A stretch of DNA of 64,000 nucleotides from Persicaria tinctoria (GCA_037127255.1 JBANSL010000004.1:14763967-14827966), one strand, 5' to 3'. Shown: positions 44,707 through 55,587, counted from the stretch's first letter. Notes: generated from the sequence alone by a model not told the origin. Numbers and translations are program-made.

Positions 44707-45986
44707 TGATAATGCATATTTTAGATAGGCATTATAGATACATTTAGTGTAATTAGGTTGCATTTCTTGCTTGCTTTATTGTTAAATTGCATCTTGTGTT
44801 TATTTTAGAAAAGTTCGGATTCTGCGCAATTTTGTGTTTATCTCGCAGATGGAATCGGAACACATTTGGGAGATGCGATATCTCGAAGAGGAACACAAGA
44901 TACATGGGAAGGAACAAGGAAGAAAGAAGCAAGACAAGACGAGAGAAGCCCGCAAAGGAAGCAAAGGTCACGGCGAAACTACATGCCGCGGGCGCCGCAG
45001 CTATTGTCGCGGCCGCAGCAGTGCCCGCCGCAGCGGGTAGCGAGGAAGACAGTTGCGGCGGGCGCCGCAACACTTGCGGCGGCCGCCGCACGTACGGCCA
45101 GCGCGCAGCCGTTTTTGGAAAACCCTAGTTTTTATCTATTTTTGTTTGGAGGCCGAATTGGATCTTTTTATTAGGCCTTTTATGTTATTTTTCAGAAGGA
45201 TTCATTTTTCTATTCATTCAACCATTAGACTTTTTAGAGATTTGGAGCTATGTCTTCCATGAGGAACTAAACTCATCTATTCTGCCTGCAATTTGAAGCT
45301 TTATTCGGATTGATTGTGAGTTTCTAATTCTCGCTCCTAGTTTCCTATTTGTGAATGCTTCGACTTCTTTGTGCTTAATTAATTATTGATTTGTTCTATC
45401 TTGTCTGGCCAACTCGTTAGATCAATTCAATCGCTAAGGTTTTGTAGATTCCTGGTTGTGAACCTTAACCTAAGTGGCAAACTTATTCCTTTAGGGCTGG
45501 TTGAACTAATTGAATAAGTAGGAAGTTGAATGTGTTGTTAAATATTTTTTTAGGGACTGCAAATACCTTGGCTAATCTCTGAACTTAAAGCTATCAATTG
45601 GGTTAAATCCTTCTTTAGGGACTGTTCGATTGATAAGGGTTGCTAGGACTGGTTGGACTAGTAACTATATTAGGTCGGGACAAGGGCATTCATAGGAAAC
45701 ATAATAGGACGAGAAGAAGTTACAAGGATCGCTTCAATCCAATAAAGTGGAAAATTGTAGGTGGAATTGCTTCTCTAAATTGTTTAAACCAAAATCACTT
45801 ATTCTGCTTTCATTAATTTGCTTTAAAAACTTTCACACAAAAAACCCCCAATCTGGTTACTTAATCAACGTTAAAATCACATTTGAGTTATAAATTTCCC
45901 TGTGGGATCGACCTCTTACTTATTACTATACTAGTTATAGGTTTGAGTTTCTTTGGCGGATTCAACGACAGGTTTCCCCTCCGTCA
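44707..45986 (+). repeat. 3' LTR of element E, with one extra GC module
   Basis: 1280 bp. It differs from the 5' LTR by about eight substitutions, one T and a 21-bp insertion at about 45055-45078 that adds one GC palindrome. Confidence 0.9.
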
Positions 45987-46049
45987 ACTACTCACACCAT
46001 CCCTCGCCACCCACGGACCCGACTTCCTTTCATATCCGAGGAGGCTCGT
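45987..46049 (+). other. Element A spacer fragment between E and F
   Basis: A 63-bp piece of A that starts with the duplicated ACTAC of E and ends with CTCGT, the TSD of F. Confidence 0.75.
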
Positions 46050-48266
46050 TGTTGTGAGCCTAATTCGCCATGTTTTACACTTACTTTTATATCGATTTCT
46101 GCATACATTGCATGCATTTGGGTTAGAATAATACAGAATCTGTGTAGTTTACACTTATTTGCAATATATGGAGGTCTACACAAGTTTTGGTTATATTTCG
46201 CAGAAATCGGACGCACTTTGGAGCTTAAAGGAAACTCATGGAGAAGCTAAGAATGGTGCAGCTGGAGAAAAGACCATTTTTCATCATTCTTTGTTCTGAA
46301 TCAAGCTTTGATGTCTTCATGAGAGTTGTAGCCCTCGGAAAGAGCTTTCCAACGCATGGTTATATGCGTCAATCCGACAAACGAGGACTCGGGAAAGTGC
46401 GTTTCAAGAACAGAGCAGAAAGCTGAGAAAACTCTACTCGAGATCGACTAGACTCTACTCGATCTCGACTAGACCTGGTCGAGCAGACCTGGTCGAGCAG
46501 AGCTGATCGAGGACACTAAGTCAGAGACAACCCGACTCCCGGAACCCTACTCGATCTCGAGTACCCCTGGTCGAGATCGACGAGCCATGTCCGGAGTCGA
46601 CGAACTGTGCCGAGCCGAGAAGCCGAGGACGAAGACGCAGACCACCTCTACTCGACCTCGACAAGAGTTAGTCGAGATCGACGAGGCCCGAGTCCAGATC
46701 CGAGCCTGTCGAGTAGAGCCACCCGAGAAGACCCAGTCGACATAGCCAGTCTACTCGACCTCGACGAGCCCTTGTCGACATCGACGAGCACCCGTGAGCC
46801 AAGTCCGAGTACATCGAGCAGATCTAGCCGAGGAGGTCCAGTCGACGAACCACCCTACTCGAGGTCGACGAGCCGTGGTCGAGGTCGAGTAGAGTCGTTT
46901 CCAGAAACTTCTCGATGAGACCTGTCCGAGTAGAATTGAGATTCCTTGGGCGCGAAGGAGTCGATTTGGCCGAAGATCTATCCGATTCCATCAAGTTCTA
47001 TCATCAAGGAGACAAGATCTATCAACACATGAAGACTTACCTATTTAGTTTTATCTTTTCCTTTGAGATTTATTTCCATTAGGTAATTTATTTATCCTTT
47101 CAAGTTTTAGATATAATTTTAGATAGAGATAGATATCTTCTTTCCTAGAATAGATAGGGAATAAAGCCTATAAATAAGGCCCTAGGGGGCTCAGTTTTAT
47201 TCATTCAAATTCACATTCCAGATCACAATTCAATTTCAGAGACAATTAGTTAGTTCCACAGAAAAGTATAGGAGTTCTAAGGTTTTTAGGGTTTTGGCTT
47301 TCTGCGAAAGTTGATTGCCAGGATTGTAAAAGGCTTTGAATTTAGTTTTAATGCAAGTTATTTCTTTTCAATCAATGTCTGTTATTGCGATGAGGCGTGA
47401 GTAGTCCACCCACTTCTGGGGTTGGGGTGAGCCCGACGGTGGCCATGTGAGGCGATGCGATAAAGGTCAGATCTTTTTGTGTAATTCATCTTCTATCCCT
47501 ATGAGCATGATTCTTTTGCAAGAGTTGAAGGTGATCCTTGTTTGTATTATTGAAGCGAAAGTGATCTTAATGCAACTTGTGTTAATTATGTGAAAAAGGG
47601 CTAGTAACAATTAGGGTTTATGCGAAAGCCTCTATATGCCTATTTGTTAATGACGAAAGTTATTTGATGGAAAGCATGATCTTTTATGCCTTTATGTGTT
47701 ACTTTGCATGGTTATCGTTGTGGTGTTGATACCCTGGCCTTGGAAGTGTTTTTATTATATTGATTTATTTCTGTCAAAAATCTGCGTTTGTCTTTAATTC
47801 TGCAATTTACAGTTTTCTGCATTGTTACTCGATACAGAGGAGATTTTGTCGATCTCGAGGAGGACCTTTGTCAAGGTCGAGTTGATTGCCTTTGTTTTCT
47901 ATTTTCTGTTTTCATTACCTTTCTTGTCGACCTAGAGGACAGCTTACTCGAGATCGAGTAGCTTCTGTGTCCTCGTTTTATTTGCTGTTTCGCTTTGTCT
48001 TTTCTTGTTTTGCTTGTTCTTTGCTTTTATTTTGCTTACCCTTGCCGGGTTTATTTGTTTCTTTCCTTTCTGTGTTTCTGTCTTTCTGCTGCTTCTGTGA
48101 GAATTTACAGCTACCTGAGAACTGCTGACGTGCTTCCTCGTGGATTCGATCCTGATTTTCTCTTACTACAACGGGAGGAAGTCTTGTATTATTTGCTGAG
48201 ACAGGGAATTCAATCTGAACTATATTTCATATTTATTTCATACTTGACCATCCTCCTGCAACAACA
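46050..48266 (+). repeat. F: solo LTR related to the LTRs of B and G
   Basis: 2217 bp, TGTTGTGAGC to CTGCAACAACA, flanked by TSD CTCGT (46045-46049 and 48267-48271) with no internal domain, so it is a solo LTR left by LTR-LTR recombination. Its first 200 bp and its end resemble the B LTR read from the minus strand and match G. Modules of TCGAGATCGA/TCGATCTCGA type fill about 46435-46915, upstream of a TATA-like CCTATAAATAAGG near 47167-47179, and recur at about 47825-47960. Confidence 0.85.
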
Positions 48267-48587
48267 CTCGTGACGCTGATGCGCCCGCCGCCGGTCCTGC
48301 CGCACCCGCCGCCAGTACCCCCGCTGCAAGGTTTGGCCACTGTGTAATTTTTGAAGTGGTGTGGTGTTTTAGTTTATTGATTATCATTGTGCTAGTGTTT
48401 GGGTGTTATTGAAATTTGGGGTTGGATTGAAGGATTTGGTTGTTTGTTTGAGAATTATTTGGTGCTTTTGAATTTGGGTTGATTTGGAAGGGTTGGATTT
48501 GGTTGGTTTGCTTAAGGTATATTTGAGTTTGAGGTTAGATTTTGGATCTACTTTGGTTGAAATATTTGCTGCTGGAATTTGTTGAAA
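48267..48587 (+). other. Element A pol-env spacer, right part
   Basis: It resumes A after F. GC modules (CGCCCGCCGCCGG type) occupy about 48281-48325, then GT-rich sequence up to the env ATG. The position equivalent to E's acceptor reads TTGTTGAAA, so the AG is lost. Confidence 0.65.
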
Positions 48588-49703
48588 ATGGTGCGTCGAT
48601 TGAGATCTCTGTCTAGAGACTAGAGAAAGGTCTATGAGAGCTTTGATCCAAAGAGATTTGTGCAGACCAAGTTCTTCGATATCCCTACTTTACAGAGGCT
48701 AGGAATGCTGGGAGTCACACGTCAGATGCTCGCTCATGGGGGTTTGGGGGCATTCATAGGATACAATGCCCCCACATATGCTGAGCTAGCGTGGGAGTTT
48801 TTGGTTATGTTGGAGCGTGTGGATGATTCTCGGATTCGGTTCCATTTGATGGACAAGATCCACACTTGTACTTCTGACCAGCTGAGAGAGGTCTTTGGGA
48901 TCACTCAGGCACCTACCCCAGATTGGTCTTTCCTGGCGTCGGAACAGCAGCGTCATGATTTCTGGTATGCAGGGATTGGATCTACATTTGATGGACACAA
49001 AGGCGAGTACAACAACAAGTTTGTCCACCCCTGTCTTCGATTGGTTCATAAAGTTTTGGCCATCTCTTTCAGGGGCCAAGGCGATGTGAACAAAGTGCCC
49101 GCCGGTGATTTATCTTGGTTATGGAGCCTTGCTCCCCAGTCCCATGGCACGCCGGACTGGGTGGAGATATTTGTTGAGAGCTGTCTGAGGATCCAGGGGA
49201 AGAAGAAAAGGAGAATTGGTCTGGGAGGCATGATCAACCTCATCGCCCACCGCTATCTTGAGCCTACACATTGCGGTGTAAATATGTCTGGTGGGTACAC
49301 CTATACAAAGGAACAGCTGAGAAGAGCCTATCTCATTGAGGGCACTGAGACTACGGGCTTCATCTAGAAGTCGGGAAAGCATGGAGACCACCGCCTGAGG
49401 CTACCTAGGGGCTTGTCTTATGGCCTTTCCAATGTCTCCCTCTACCTCTCGGGCGATGAGAATGATGATGATGACGAGGACCAGGAGGATGCCTCTGTAA
49501 AGACCGATTATCATATGGGGGATGCACAGTACGCTGCTGGCTCTTCTGCGGGGCCTCGCTCTTCTGCTGATGATGATGCCTGGCGAGACCACATGTTCAT
49601 AGAGTTCCGTCGTATGTCTATGCGCCAGGACTCCTTCGAGTTCACCCTCAGTGACGTTGACCGCAATGTGCTGGAGATGTCCTACAACATGGAAGAGATG
49701 TGA
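48588..49703 (+). pseudogene. Element A env-like ORF (Athila ORF-1 family), three stops
   Basis: It aligns throughout with the intact env-like ORF of E (KRFVQTKFFDIPTLQRLGM, APQSHGTPDWVEIF, MSGGYTYTKEQLRRA, TDYHMGDAQ). In-frame stops fall at 48621-48623, 49365-49367 and 49701-49703; no frameshift is needed between them. The acidic segment reads ENDDDDEDQED. The splice-acceptor-like AG before the ATG in E is missing here. It is a dead copy. Confidence 0.82.
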
Positions 49704-49832
49704 AGAGAGCAGATCTACTACCTTCGCCAGCAGTACCTGCATATTCCGCCCTACCAGCCTCCGCACCAGCGAGTGGTTAGTTTCTGTCTCCTTCACCCTG
49801 GTTTCATCTGCTTTATTTTGGTTGTCTGTACT

Positions 49833-49874
49833 GTTTCATTGAGGACACTGAAACCTTTAAGTGTGGGGGAGAAG
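49833..49874 (+). promoter_or_regulatory. A internal stem-loop and PPT
   Basis: Arms GTTTCATTG / CACTGAAAC with an AGGA loop pair at eight of nine positions (one T-C mismatch), then CTTTAAGTGTGGGGGAG. Confidence 0.65.
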
Positions 49875-51066
49875 AATTTGTATATACTTTCATTTAGTAG
49901 TTCATATTTAAATTTCTGCACCATGTTTAAATTTCTGAAATCATAAGTATTATATTTCTTTTATTTTCGGATTAAAAAAAATAAAAAATAAAAAATTTCG
50001 AAAAATCCCCAAAATAATCATGCATTGCATCCATGTGTTATTCAAATACCCATCTGGCTTAGTTTGTCCTCTAATTTAAATTTCAAGCATGATCATATAA
50101 ATCTCATGGAGTTCTGGATGTTTTGGCATTGTCTATATTTGATTTTTGTGAAACATGAGCTAGCGAATATAATTGAGCATGTCTGATTAAGCTAAAGTAT
50201 GATTGAAGTCGTAAGAACATGACCTCGTGAGAATGTTTAGCCTTATTTGAAATCTTTTGCTCAATTGCGTGAATTACTCTCTTTGTGTGCTACCTCTTGA
50301 CATTGACTGAAGTATCTATTTTTCAAGACCGACTCACGTGATTGTTGCTTGCGGAGTTTATGTCTATATTTTGAGTCTTTTGTTTGAATTTTTGCATACT
50401 TGGTGAAATAAGGTGGCAATGGTTGATGCACTTAGTAACCGGGTCTACGCATGACACCCATGTGTATGATTCGCGCAAAACGGTGTGGAAAACTTTCCAC
50501 TAGGAAAGAAAGGTTGACCATTGAGTAACCAGGTTCATTCATGACACCCATGTTTGCAACTTGCGTAAAAAGATGTTCAAGTGGTCTTCATACTAGTAGG
50601 TTGAGGTGTTGATAGACCGGGGACATTCATTACACTCATGTTTGCGCCTCGCGTAAGGAAAGCACCAAGCCAAGAAAATAAATAGAAAGAAAAAAAAAAG
50701 AAAAAAAAAAGAAACAAAAGAGAAGAAAAAAGTGTCACATTTTATTTAGTTTTCTTTATTGTGTCCCGCAAGTAATGACATTTCGATAGATATTTGGTGA
50801 TATGGTGGTCAATGTCAATGAGTTTAGTGCATGTTAGTTTGAGTTGAGAGTTGTACCTTAAAGCCTAAACACATGAGAACATGAGTGAAACACATATTTC
50901 TGGGAAGGTTGGATAATGTCTACTTCTAAGCTTTCATCACTAGAATACATGTTATGGCGTTTGTTTGTTTGGTTTATGTTTTCACCTGCTATGATGTTGC
51001 TTTTTGATGAGGTTGAAACTTGAAGGGATTTCTTGTGGGATGCATTGATTCATGTTTATTCTATTA

Positions 51067-51104
51067 TTGCTTGAGGACAAGCAGAGGTTAAGTGTGGGGG
51101 AATT
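51067..51104 (+). promoter_or_regulatory. A terminal stem-loop and PPT
   Basis: Stem TTGCTTG / CAAGCAG with an AGGA loop (six pairs plus one G-U), then GGTTAAGTGTGGGGGAATT. Confidence 0.72.
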
Positions 51105-52372
51105 TGATAATGCATATCTTAGATAAGCATTATAAGCATTTTTAGTTTAGTTAGGTTGCATTTCGTTCATACTTTGTAGTTAATTTGCATCTTGTGATTA
51201 TTCTGGAAGAGTTCGGATTCTGTGCAAATTTGTGTTTATCTTGCAGATTGAATCTAAACACATTTGGGAGATGCAACATCTTGAAGAGAAATGCAAGGAA
51301 CATTGGAAAGAAGCAATGAATGAAGAGGAGAAAAGAGATTGGAGTTGGAGCTGCTCTCGCATTGGACGAGATGATCTGGCAGCGGGAGATGCTGCGGCCG
51401 CAGCATGCATGCCGCGGCCGCAACAAAGGATGTGCAACAGGATATGGACAAGCAGCTTATGCCGCGGCCGCAGCATTGGCCGTCAGCGATGCCGCGTTTT
51501 GCTTAATTAAAACCCTAGTTTGTGTTAGTTGTTTTATGGCCGACTAGACTTTTTATAAGGCCGATTTATGTTATTTCTCTTACACTTCTATTCTATTCTA
51601 CGTTCATCAGACAATTTAGAGATTGAGCGATGCCTTCCATGAGGAACTAAACTCATCTGTTATGCCTACAATTTGAAGCTTTATTTGGAATGATTGTGAG
51701 TTTCTAATTCTCGTTCCTTGTTTCCTATATTTGAATGCTTCAACTTCTTTGTGCTTGATTGTCTATTGTTTTGTTCTTTCTTTCCTGGCCAACTAGTTAG
51801 ATCAATTCAATTGCTAAGGTTTTGTAGATTCCTGGTTGTGAACCTTAACCTAAGTGGAAAACTTGTTCCTTTAGGGCTGGTTGAACTAATTGAATGGGTA
51901 GGAAGTTGAATGTGTTGTTAAATCCCTCTTTAGGGACTGCAAATACCTTGGCTAATCTCTGAACTTAAAGCTATAAATTGGTTAAATTCTTCTTTAGGGA
52001 CTGTTCGATTAATAAGGGTTGCTAGGACTGGTTGGACTAGTAACTATATTAGGTCGGGACAAGGGCATTAATAGGAAACCTTAAAAGGACGAGAAGAAGT
52101 TACAAGGATCGTTTCAAACCAAATAAAGTGGAAAATTGTAGGTAGAATTGCTTCTCATAATTGTTTGAACCAAATTCATTTACTTTGCTTTCGTCAATCC
52201 ACTTTGATAAAAGGCAGAACTTTCACACTCAAATAACCCCTCTTTGGTTACTTAATTGACACCTAAATCATACTTGAATAAAAAATTTCCCTGTGGATCG
52301 ACTTCTTACTTATTGCTATACTAGTTATAGGTTTGAGTTTTCTTTGAGGGATCAACGAAAGGTTTTCCCTTC

Positions 52373-52376
<4 letters not shown>
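51105..52376 (+). repeat. 3' LTR of element A
   Basis: 1272 bp matching 7231-8503. GC palindromic modules lie at about 51388-51495 and a TATA-like TTTTTATAAGG at about 51550-51560. Confidence 0.87.

Positions 52377-52416
<40 letters not shown>
52377..52416 (+). repeat. (GA)n microsatellite
   Basis: About 20 GA repeats immediately after A's 3' LTR. They overlie the expected right TSD. Confidence 0.95.
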
Positions 52417-52418
<2 letters not shown>

Positions 52419-52826
52419 AAGTGGGGTGAAGGGGAGGACGCCATGGGAGCTTCAAGCTTTCGGATCTGAGTTTGAGATTTGTGAACGGAAGAGGGAAGGG
52501 AGGTTGAGGTTCAGATCTGAAAATAGGTACAGGGGAAGATAGAGGATCTAGGGTTACAAATACTTTAATTATAATACCAGTATATATTAAATTATAACTA
52601 AATAACGTTAGCTTCGGGACTCCGTTTCATAGCTAGACAATGATAAAAATCAAATTAATAGTCATGGCAAACCTTGCCATTACTACGTACCAAGGGTGAT
52701 AAAATTGACCCAATAGCTACGGTAAACCCTTGCCGAAGCTACTAGGGGTGGCAAAAAGGACCAATTGCCACGCCAAGCCCCTGCCAAAGCTAGGTAGCGT
52801 GGCTAGTTTCTTTATTTTTTGTAGTG
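52417..52826 (-). mobile_element. Terminal region of a CACTA-like DNA transposon (candidate)
   Basis: The right edge, TTATTTTTTGTAGTG, is the complement of a CACTACAAAAAA terminus, the hallmark of CACTA transposons. The 150 bases inside it carry short repeated GC-rich words (CTTGCCGAAGCTAC, GGTAGCGTGGCTAG), as subterminal regions of CACTA elements do. The other end is not in the window, so this may be a fragment or the edge of a large element that A and the copia element invaded. Confidence 0.4.
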
Positions 52827-53420
52827 TTTGAATCTCTTGCCGGTAACAATTACCTCCTAGTAACTATTACAACTTTACTTTCCAATCAATAGATAATTAC
52901 ATGCCATATATTCCTATTTACATGCCTCTATGACATGTGACTTTTGCCGGCCAAAGTCACATGTCATAGAGTCATGTATTTTGGTCATTTAGTGTCGTAG
53001 GTCGTTGTAGTTACGTACATTTTATGGATGGACTTATGTACTTAACTATTGGGTTGTTTCATTTTTAACAGCAAAACAGTGACTTCAAATTCTTAGAAAC
53101 CTTACTTGCTAGTCAATAAATAATTACCTGCCATCTACGTTAATTTACAGGCCACTATTATAGGTGACTTTTGCTAGTATTAAAGTCGACTACATGGTAC
53201 CCTGTCCGAATAGCGCATTGTAGGATTACTACTACATTTCTAGAATTGAAACGATATGATAAAATAGGTACCTAAACAGCGGCAAGGGCCACATAACTTC
53301 CCGGCCAAAATCTTCTACCGTTAAAATAACAGTGTCACGACCACCAATAAAGAAACCAAATGTCAAAAAACCAACAGTTTTGAAAACAAAACTACAGTAC
53401 TATGTAGATATGTTCCAAAA
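52827..53420. other. AT-rich intergenic sequence with a perfect inverted repeat
   Basis: No gene. A perfect inverted repeat with 19-bp arms (CTCTATGACATGTGACTTT) and an 8-base spacer lies at 52926-52971. Weaker copies of its surroundings (TCAATARATAATTAC and GGTGACTTTTGC words) recur near 53110-53180. Confidence 0.6.
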
Positions 53421-53439
53421 ATGAGGCAATTACTTTTTG

Positions 53440-54250
53440 GGAGTGGCGAAGGGTGCAAGTTTTCCGTGAAATATGGCCACACATAGGAGATGGTGGTACA
53501 CTACAATGAACTCATCGTCTAGACCATCAAACTCGGTCACACGGGCGGTAAGGAGCTGCAAAAGGCGAATGGCATATGACCCATAATCTCCCCTACATGA
53601 GGACAACAAAATGTGTCAAAACCAGTCGTTTAGAAAGAGTTGGAAATTCTCAAAATGAGGGCGATCAACTTACGATTGTTTTTTGCGGGGCATCCCCTTC
53701 ATTCGTTGGTTCGTCATCTCCGTTATGTGAATATGGCGAGGAGATGAGTCACATGCTTGAGAAGGTTAGACATTTGGCACTCCGTGGTGACATGGACGTC
53801 AGAGTCGTAGACTTTGACGGTTCAAATAGGGAGGTTGATCTCTAGGGACACCCAATGCTTCTTCTTTAGGTTCCACGAGGCCAACACAAGGTCGACATCC
53901 ACCCAAGCCTTCCCGAACCACTTGGGTAACGCATCGCTTGGATTTCATGGCCACATGGAATTGTATCTCGAACTCTAGCTTTATGAGACTCTCCATACCA
54001 AAGAAATCGCACATTGCGCCCTTGTCGGACTCATCCTCCCCGAGCTGCTAGACGAACCTATAGTTTAGCCTCATGACAATAGCAAACTTGGCTATTGAGA
54101 ACCGGACAAGGACATTGTGGACCTTGTACTAGGTCTCGTGCTTCTTTTGAGTCTTGAGTTGCCTTTGGAGGAGGTAGTGGACCAACTGGGTCAAGAACTG
54201 TACTCTTGTCCCCATATTCAACCCAACATTTGTCATTTCTACATGACACT
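53440..54250 (-). pseudogene. Remnant of a Ulp1-like (C48) protease gene, probably from a DNA transposon
   Basis: On the minus strand, a candidate 81-nt intron (GTAAGT donor at 53673, TAG acceptor at 53593) joins MPRKKQS to GDYGSYAIRLLQLL, followed by GLDDEFIVVYHHLLCVAIFHGKLAPF and a stop near 53440. The Q-x-x-GDCG-x-Y pattern with a following helix is the C-terminal catalytic box of Ulp1-type proteases carried by many plant DNA transposons. Here the catalytic Cys is Tyr. Upstream minus-strand stretches to 54250 (CRNDKCWVEYGDKSTVL) are open but unrecognised. Treat this as a decayed fragment; the family call is moderate. Confidence 0.4.
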
Positions 54251-54324
54251 AAAGAAATTACTCATGTCGCATGTCCATTCCTACATGAAAGCAAATAAAT
54301 TACTCCTGCTGAATGACACGTCTT

Positions 54325-55587
54325 TGTTGTAGGAGGAAATCGAGTTCAAAATATAATAATATAAATCAAACCGGATTCTGCCCACGCAAATAATTACAAG
54401 ACTTTCTCCCTATGTAGCAACAGGAAGTCAGGATCGATCATCGAGGAAGTTGGTCAGCGGATCCTAGGCAGCAGAAAAATCTCACGTCGATTTCGACTCA
54501 GGGGACCACTCGATATCGACTGGTGGTAGTCAATATTGACCTGTTCCAGCCGATTTTGGGGTTCTGCAAAAGTCATGCAAATATTGACCAGAGTGACTCG
54601 ATATCAACCAGAGTGACTCGATATCGACCTGTTTGCTCAAAATCGACCTGTGCCTGCAGAAACACGAACAAGTAGCGATCTTTCTGGATCGACAATTAGA
54701 AGTTGATATCGGCCAAGAGTTGGTCAATATCGAGTGGGGACAGTACGAAATAAAGGACAAAGCTTTGGAGATTTCGAAATAAACTTATGTAAAAGAAAAC
54801 TTCCAAGATCGGGGTTTGTAACAACGATAACCAAACATGCATAAGGCAAGATAAAGAGGAATAATCATGCAATCACATCAAAGAATCAAGCTTTCGCCTT
54901 TTCCAACAATTAGACAACTTTCTCAAGAAACCCTAATTGTATCTACCATTTTTATGTTTATAATCCAAGTTGTTAGCCTGAATCTCTATTAAATAGGTAA
55001 TAAACATATAAAGGGTAGTGGATGATCAAATGACAATGAAGGTCGAATCTTTACCTCAAGCATGCTTGGCTATCGTTGGGCTCACCCCGACCCTTGAAGT
55101 AGGTGGACTACTCGCTCTTCATCGTAGAAAAAGACATCAATAATAAAAGAAAAATAACTTGCATTAATAAACTAAATAAAAGCTTACAACCGAACGAAGC
55201 CAAATCCGCTCTCGCTTCACAACTTCACTCGGCCTCCACTCTCTCTCTCTACTCGCTACCTCTTTCTCCTCTTCTCTATAATTCAATGCATAAAAACTAG
55301 CCCAATGGGCTTTATTTATAGGCCTTAATCCTTGCTAATCAAGATAAGGAATATCTATCTTCTATCCAAGGATATAATTCTACTAGGAAAAAAATAAATC
55401 TAAATAGATAAAATAATATAAATCTTAAAGGGTAATTAACTGTTCCACCCTTAGGATAAATAAAAAGATAAAAAAAGATAAATCTTCAAGTCTTCATGTG
55501 TAAAGAATCTTCTCTTGGGAATATCTCCATTGGACTTTGGATAGAACTTTGAGTAGAGCTCAAAATTGACTTGGATTAGTCACTGCA
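54325..55587 (-). repeat. G: LTR of a B/F-related element, left part
   Basis: It starts TGTTGTAGGAGGAAATCGAG like the B LTR (TGTTGAAGGAGGAAATCGAG) and is interrupted at 55588 by H. TCGA-type modules lie at 54485-54735, and the minus-strand TATA-like CCTATAAATAAAGC lies at about 55311-55324. The bases left of 54325 are not LTR-like, so no internal domain is attached on this side. Confidence 0.78.

Larger units (their letters stand above)
33759..45986 (+). mobile_element. Element E: nearly complete Athila-type Ty3/gypsy element
   Basis: LTRs 33759-35016 and 44707-45986 are flanked by TSD ACTAC (33754-33758 and 45987-45991). The interior has a tRNA-Asp PBS, one long gag-pol frame with a single stop, a 1.3-kb spacer and an env-like ORF of the Athila ORF-1 type, then 3' UTR and PPT. 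RT precedes integrase, as in gypsy elements. The LTRs show about eight substitutions in 1.26 kb plus one 21-bp module difference, so insertion is fairly recent. This is the best candidate in the window for a relative that mobilised A and C. Confidence 0.92.
49704..51104 (+). other. Element A 3' untranslated region
   Basis: No gene. It contains the internal stem-loop/PPT (49833-49874), AT-rich sequence, three imperfect CATGACACCCATG repeats (about 50430-50668), an A/G-rich tract (about 50676-50732) and the terminal stem-loop/PPT (51067-51104). Confidence 0.7.
7231..52376 (+). mobile_element. Element A: non-autonomous Athila-like gypsy element, nested host of B, E and F
   Basis: Matching LTRs lie at 7231-8503 and 51105-52376, both starting TGATAATGCATATCTTAG. 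Between them, once the inserted B, E and F are removed, the order is PBS, leader, gag, protease, spacer, env-like ORF, 3' UTR and PPT. RT, RNase H and integrase are missing: the sequence passes from the end of the protease region (about 33087) to the pol-env spacer. The LTRs show about 11 differences in their first 230 bp, so A is the oldest gypsy element here. The flanks are GAGGG on the left and GAGAG on the right, a degenerate TSD beside a GA microsatellite. Confidence 0.85.

Noticed and set aside
46607..46918. 103-codon Ser/Arg-rich ORF in F
   Set aside because: It is encoded by TCGA modules inside a solo LTR and has no counterpart in B or G; probably accidental.
53576..53845. 89-codon plus-strand ORF
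   Set aside because: It lies opposite the Ulp1-like remnant and its candidate intron; no motif recognised.
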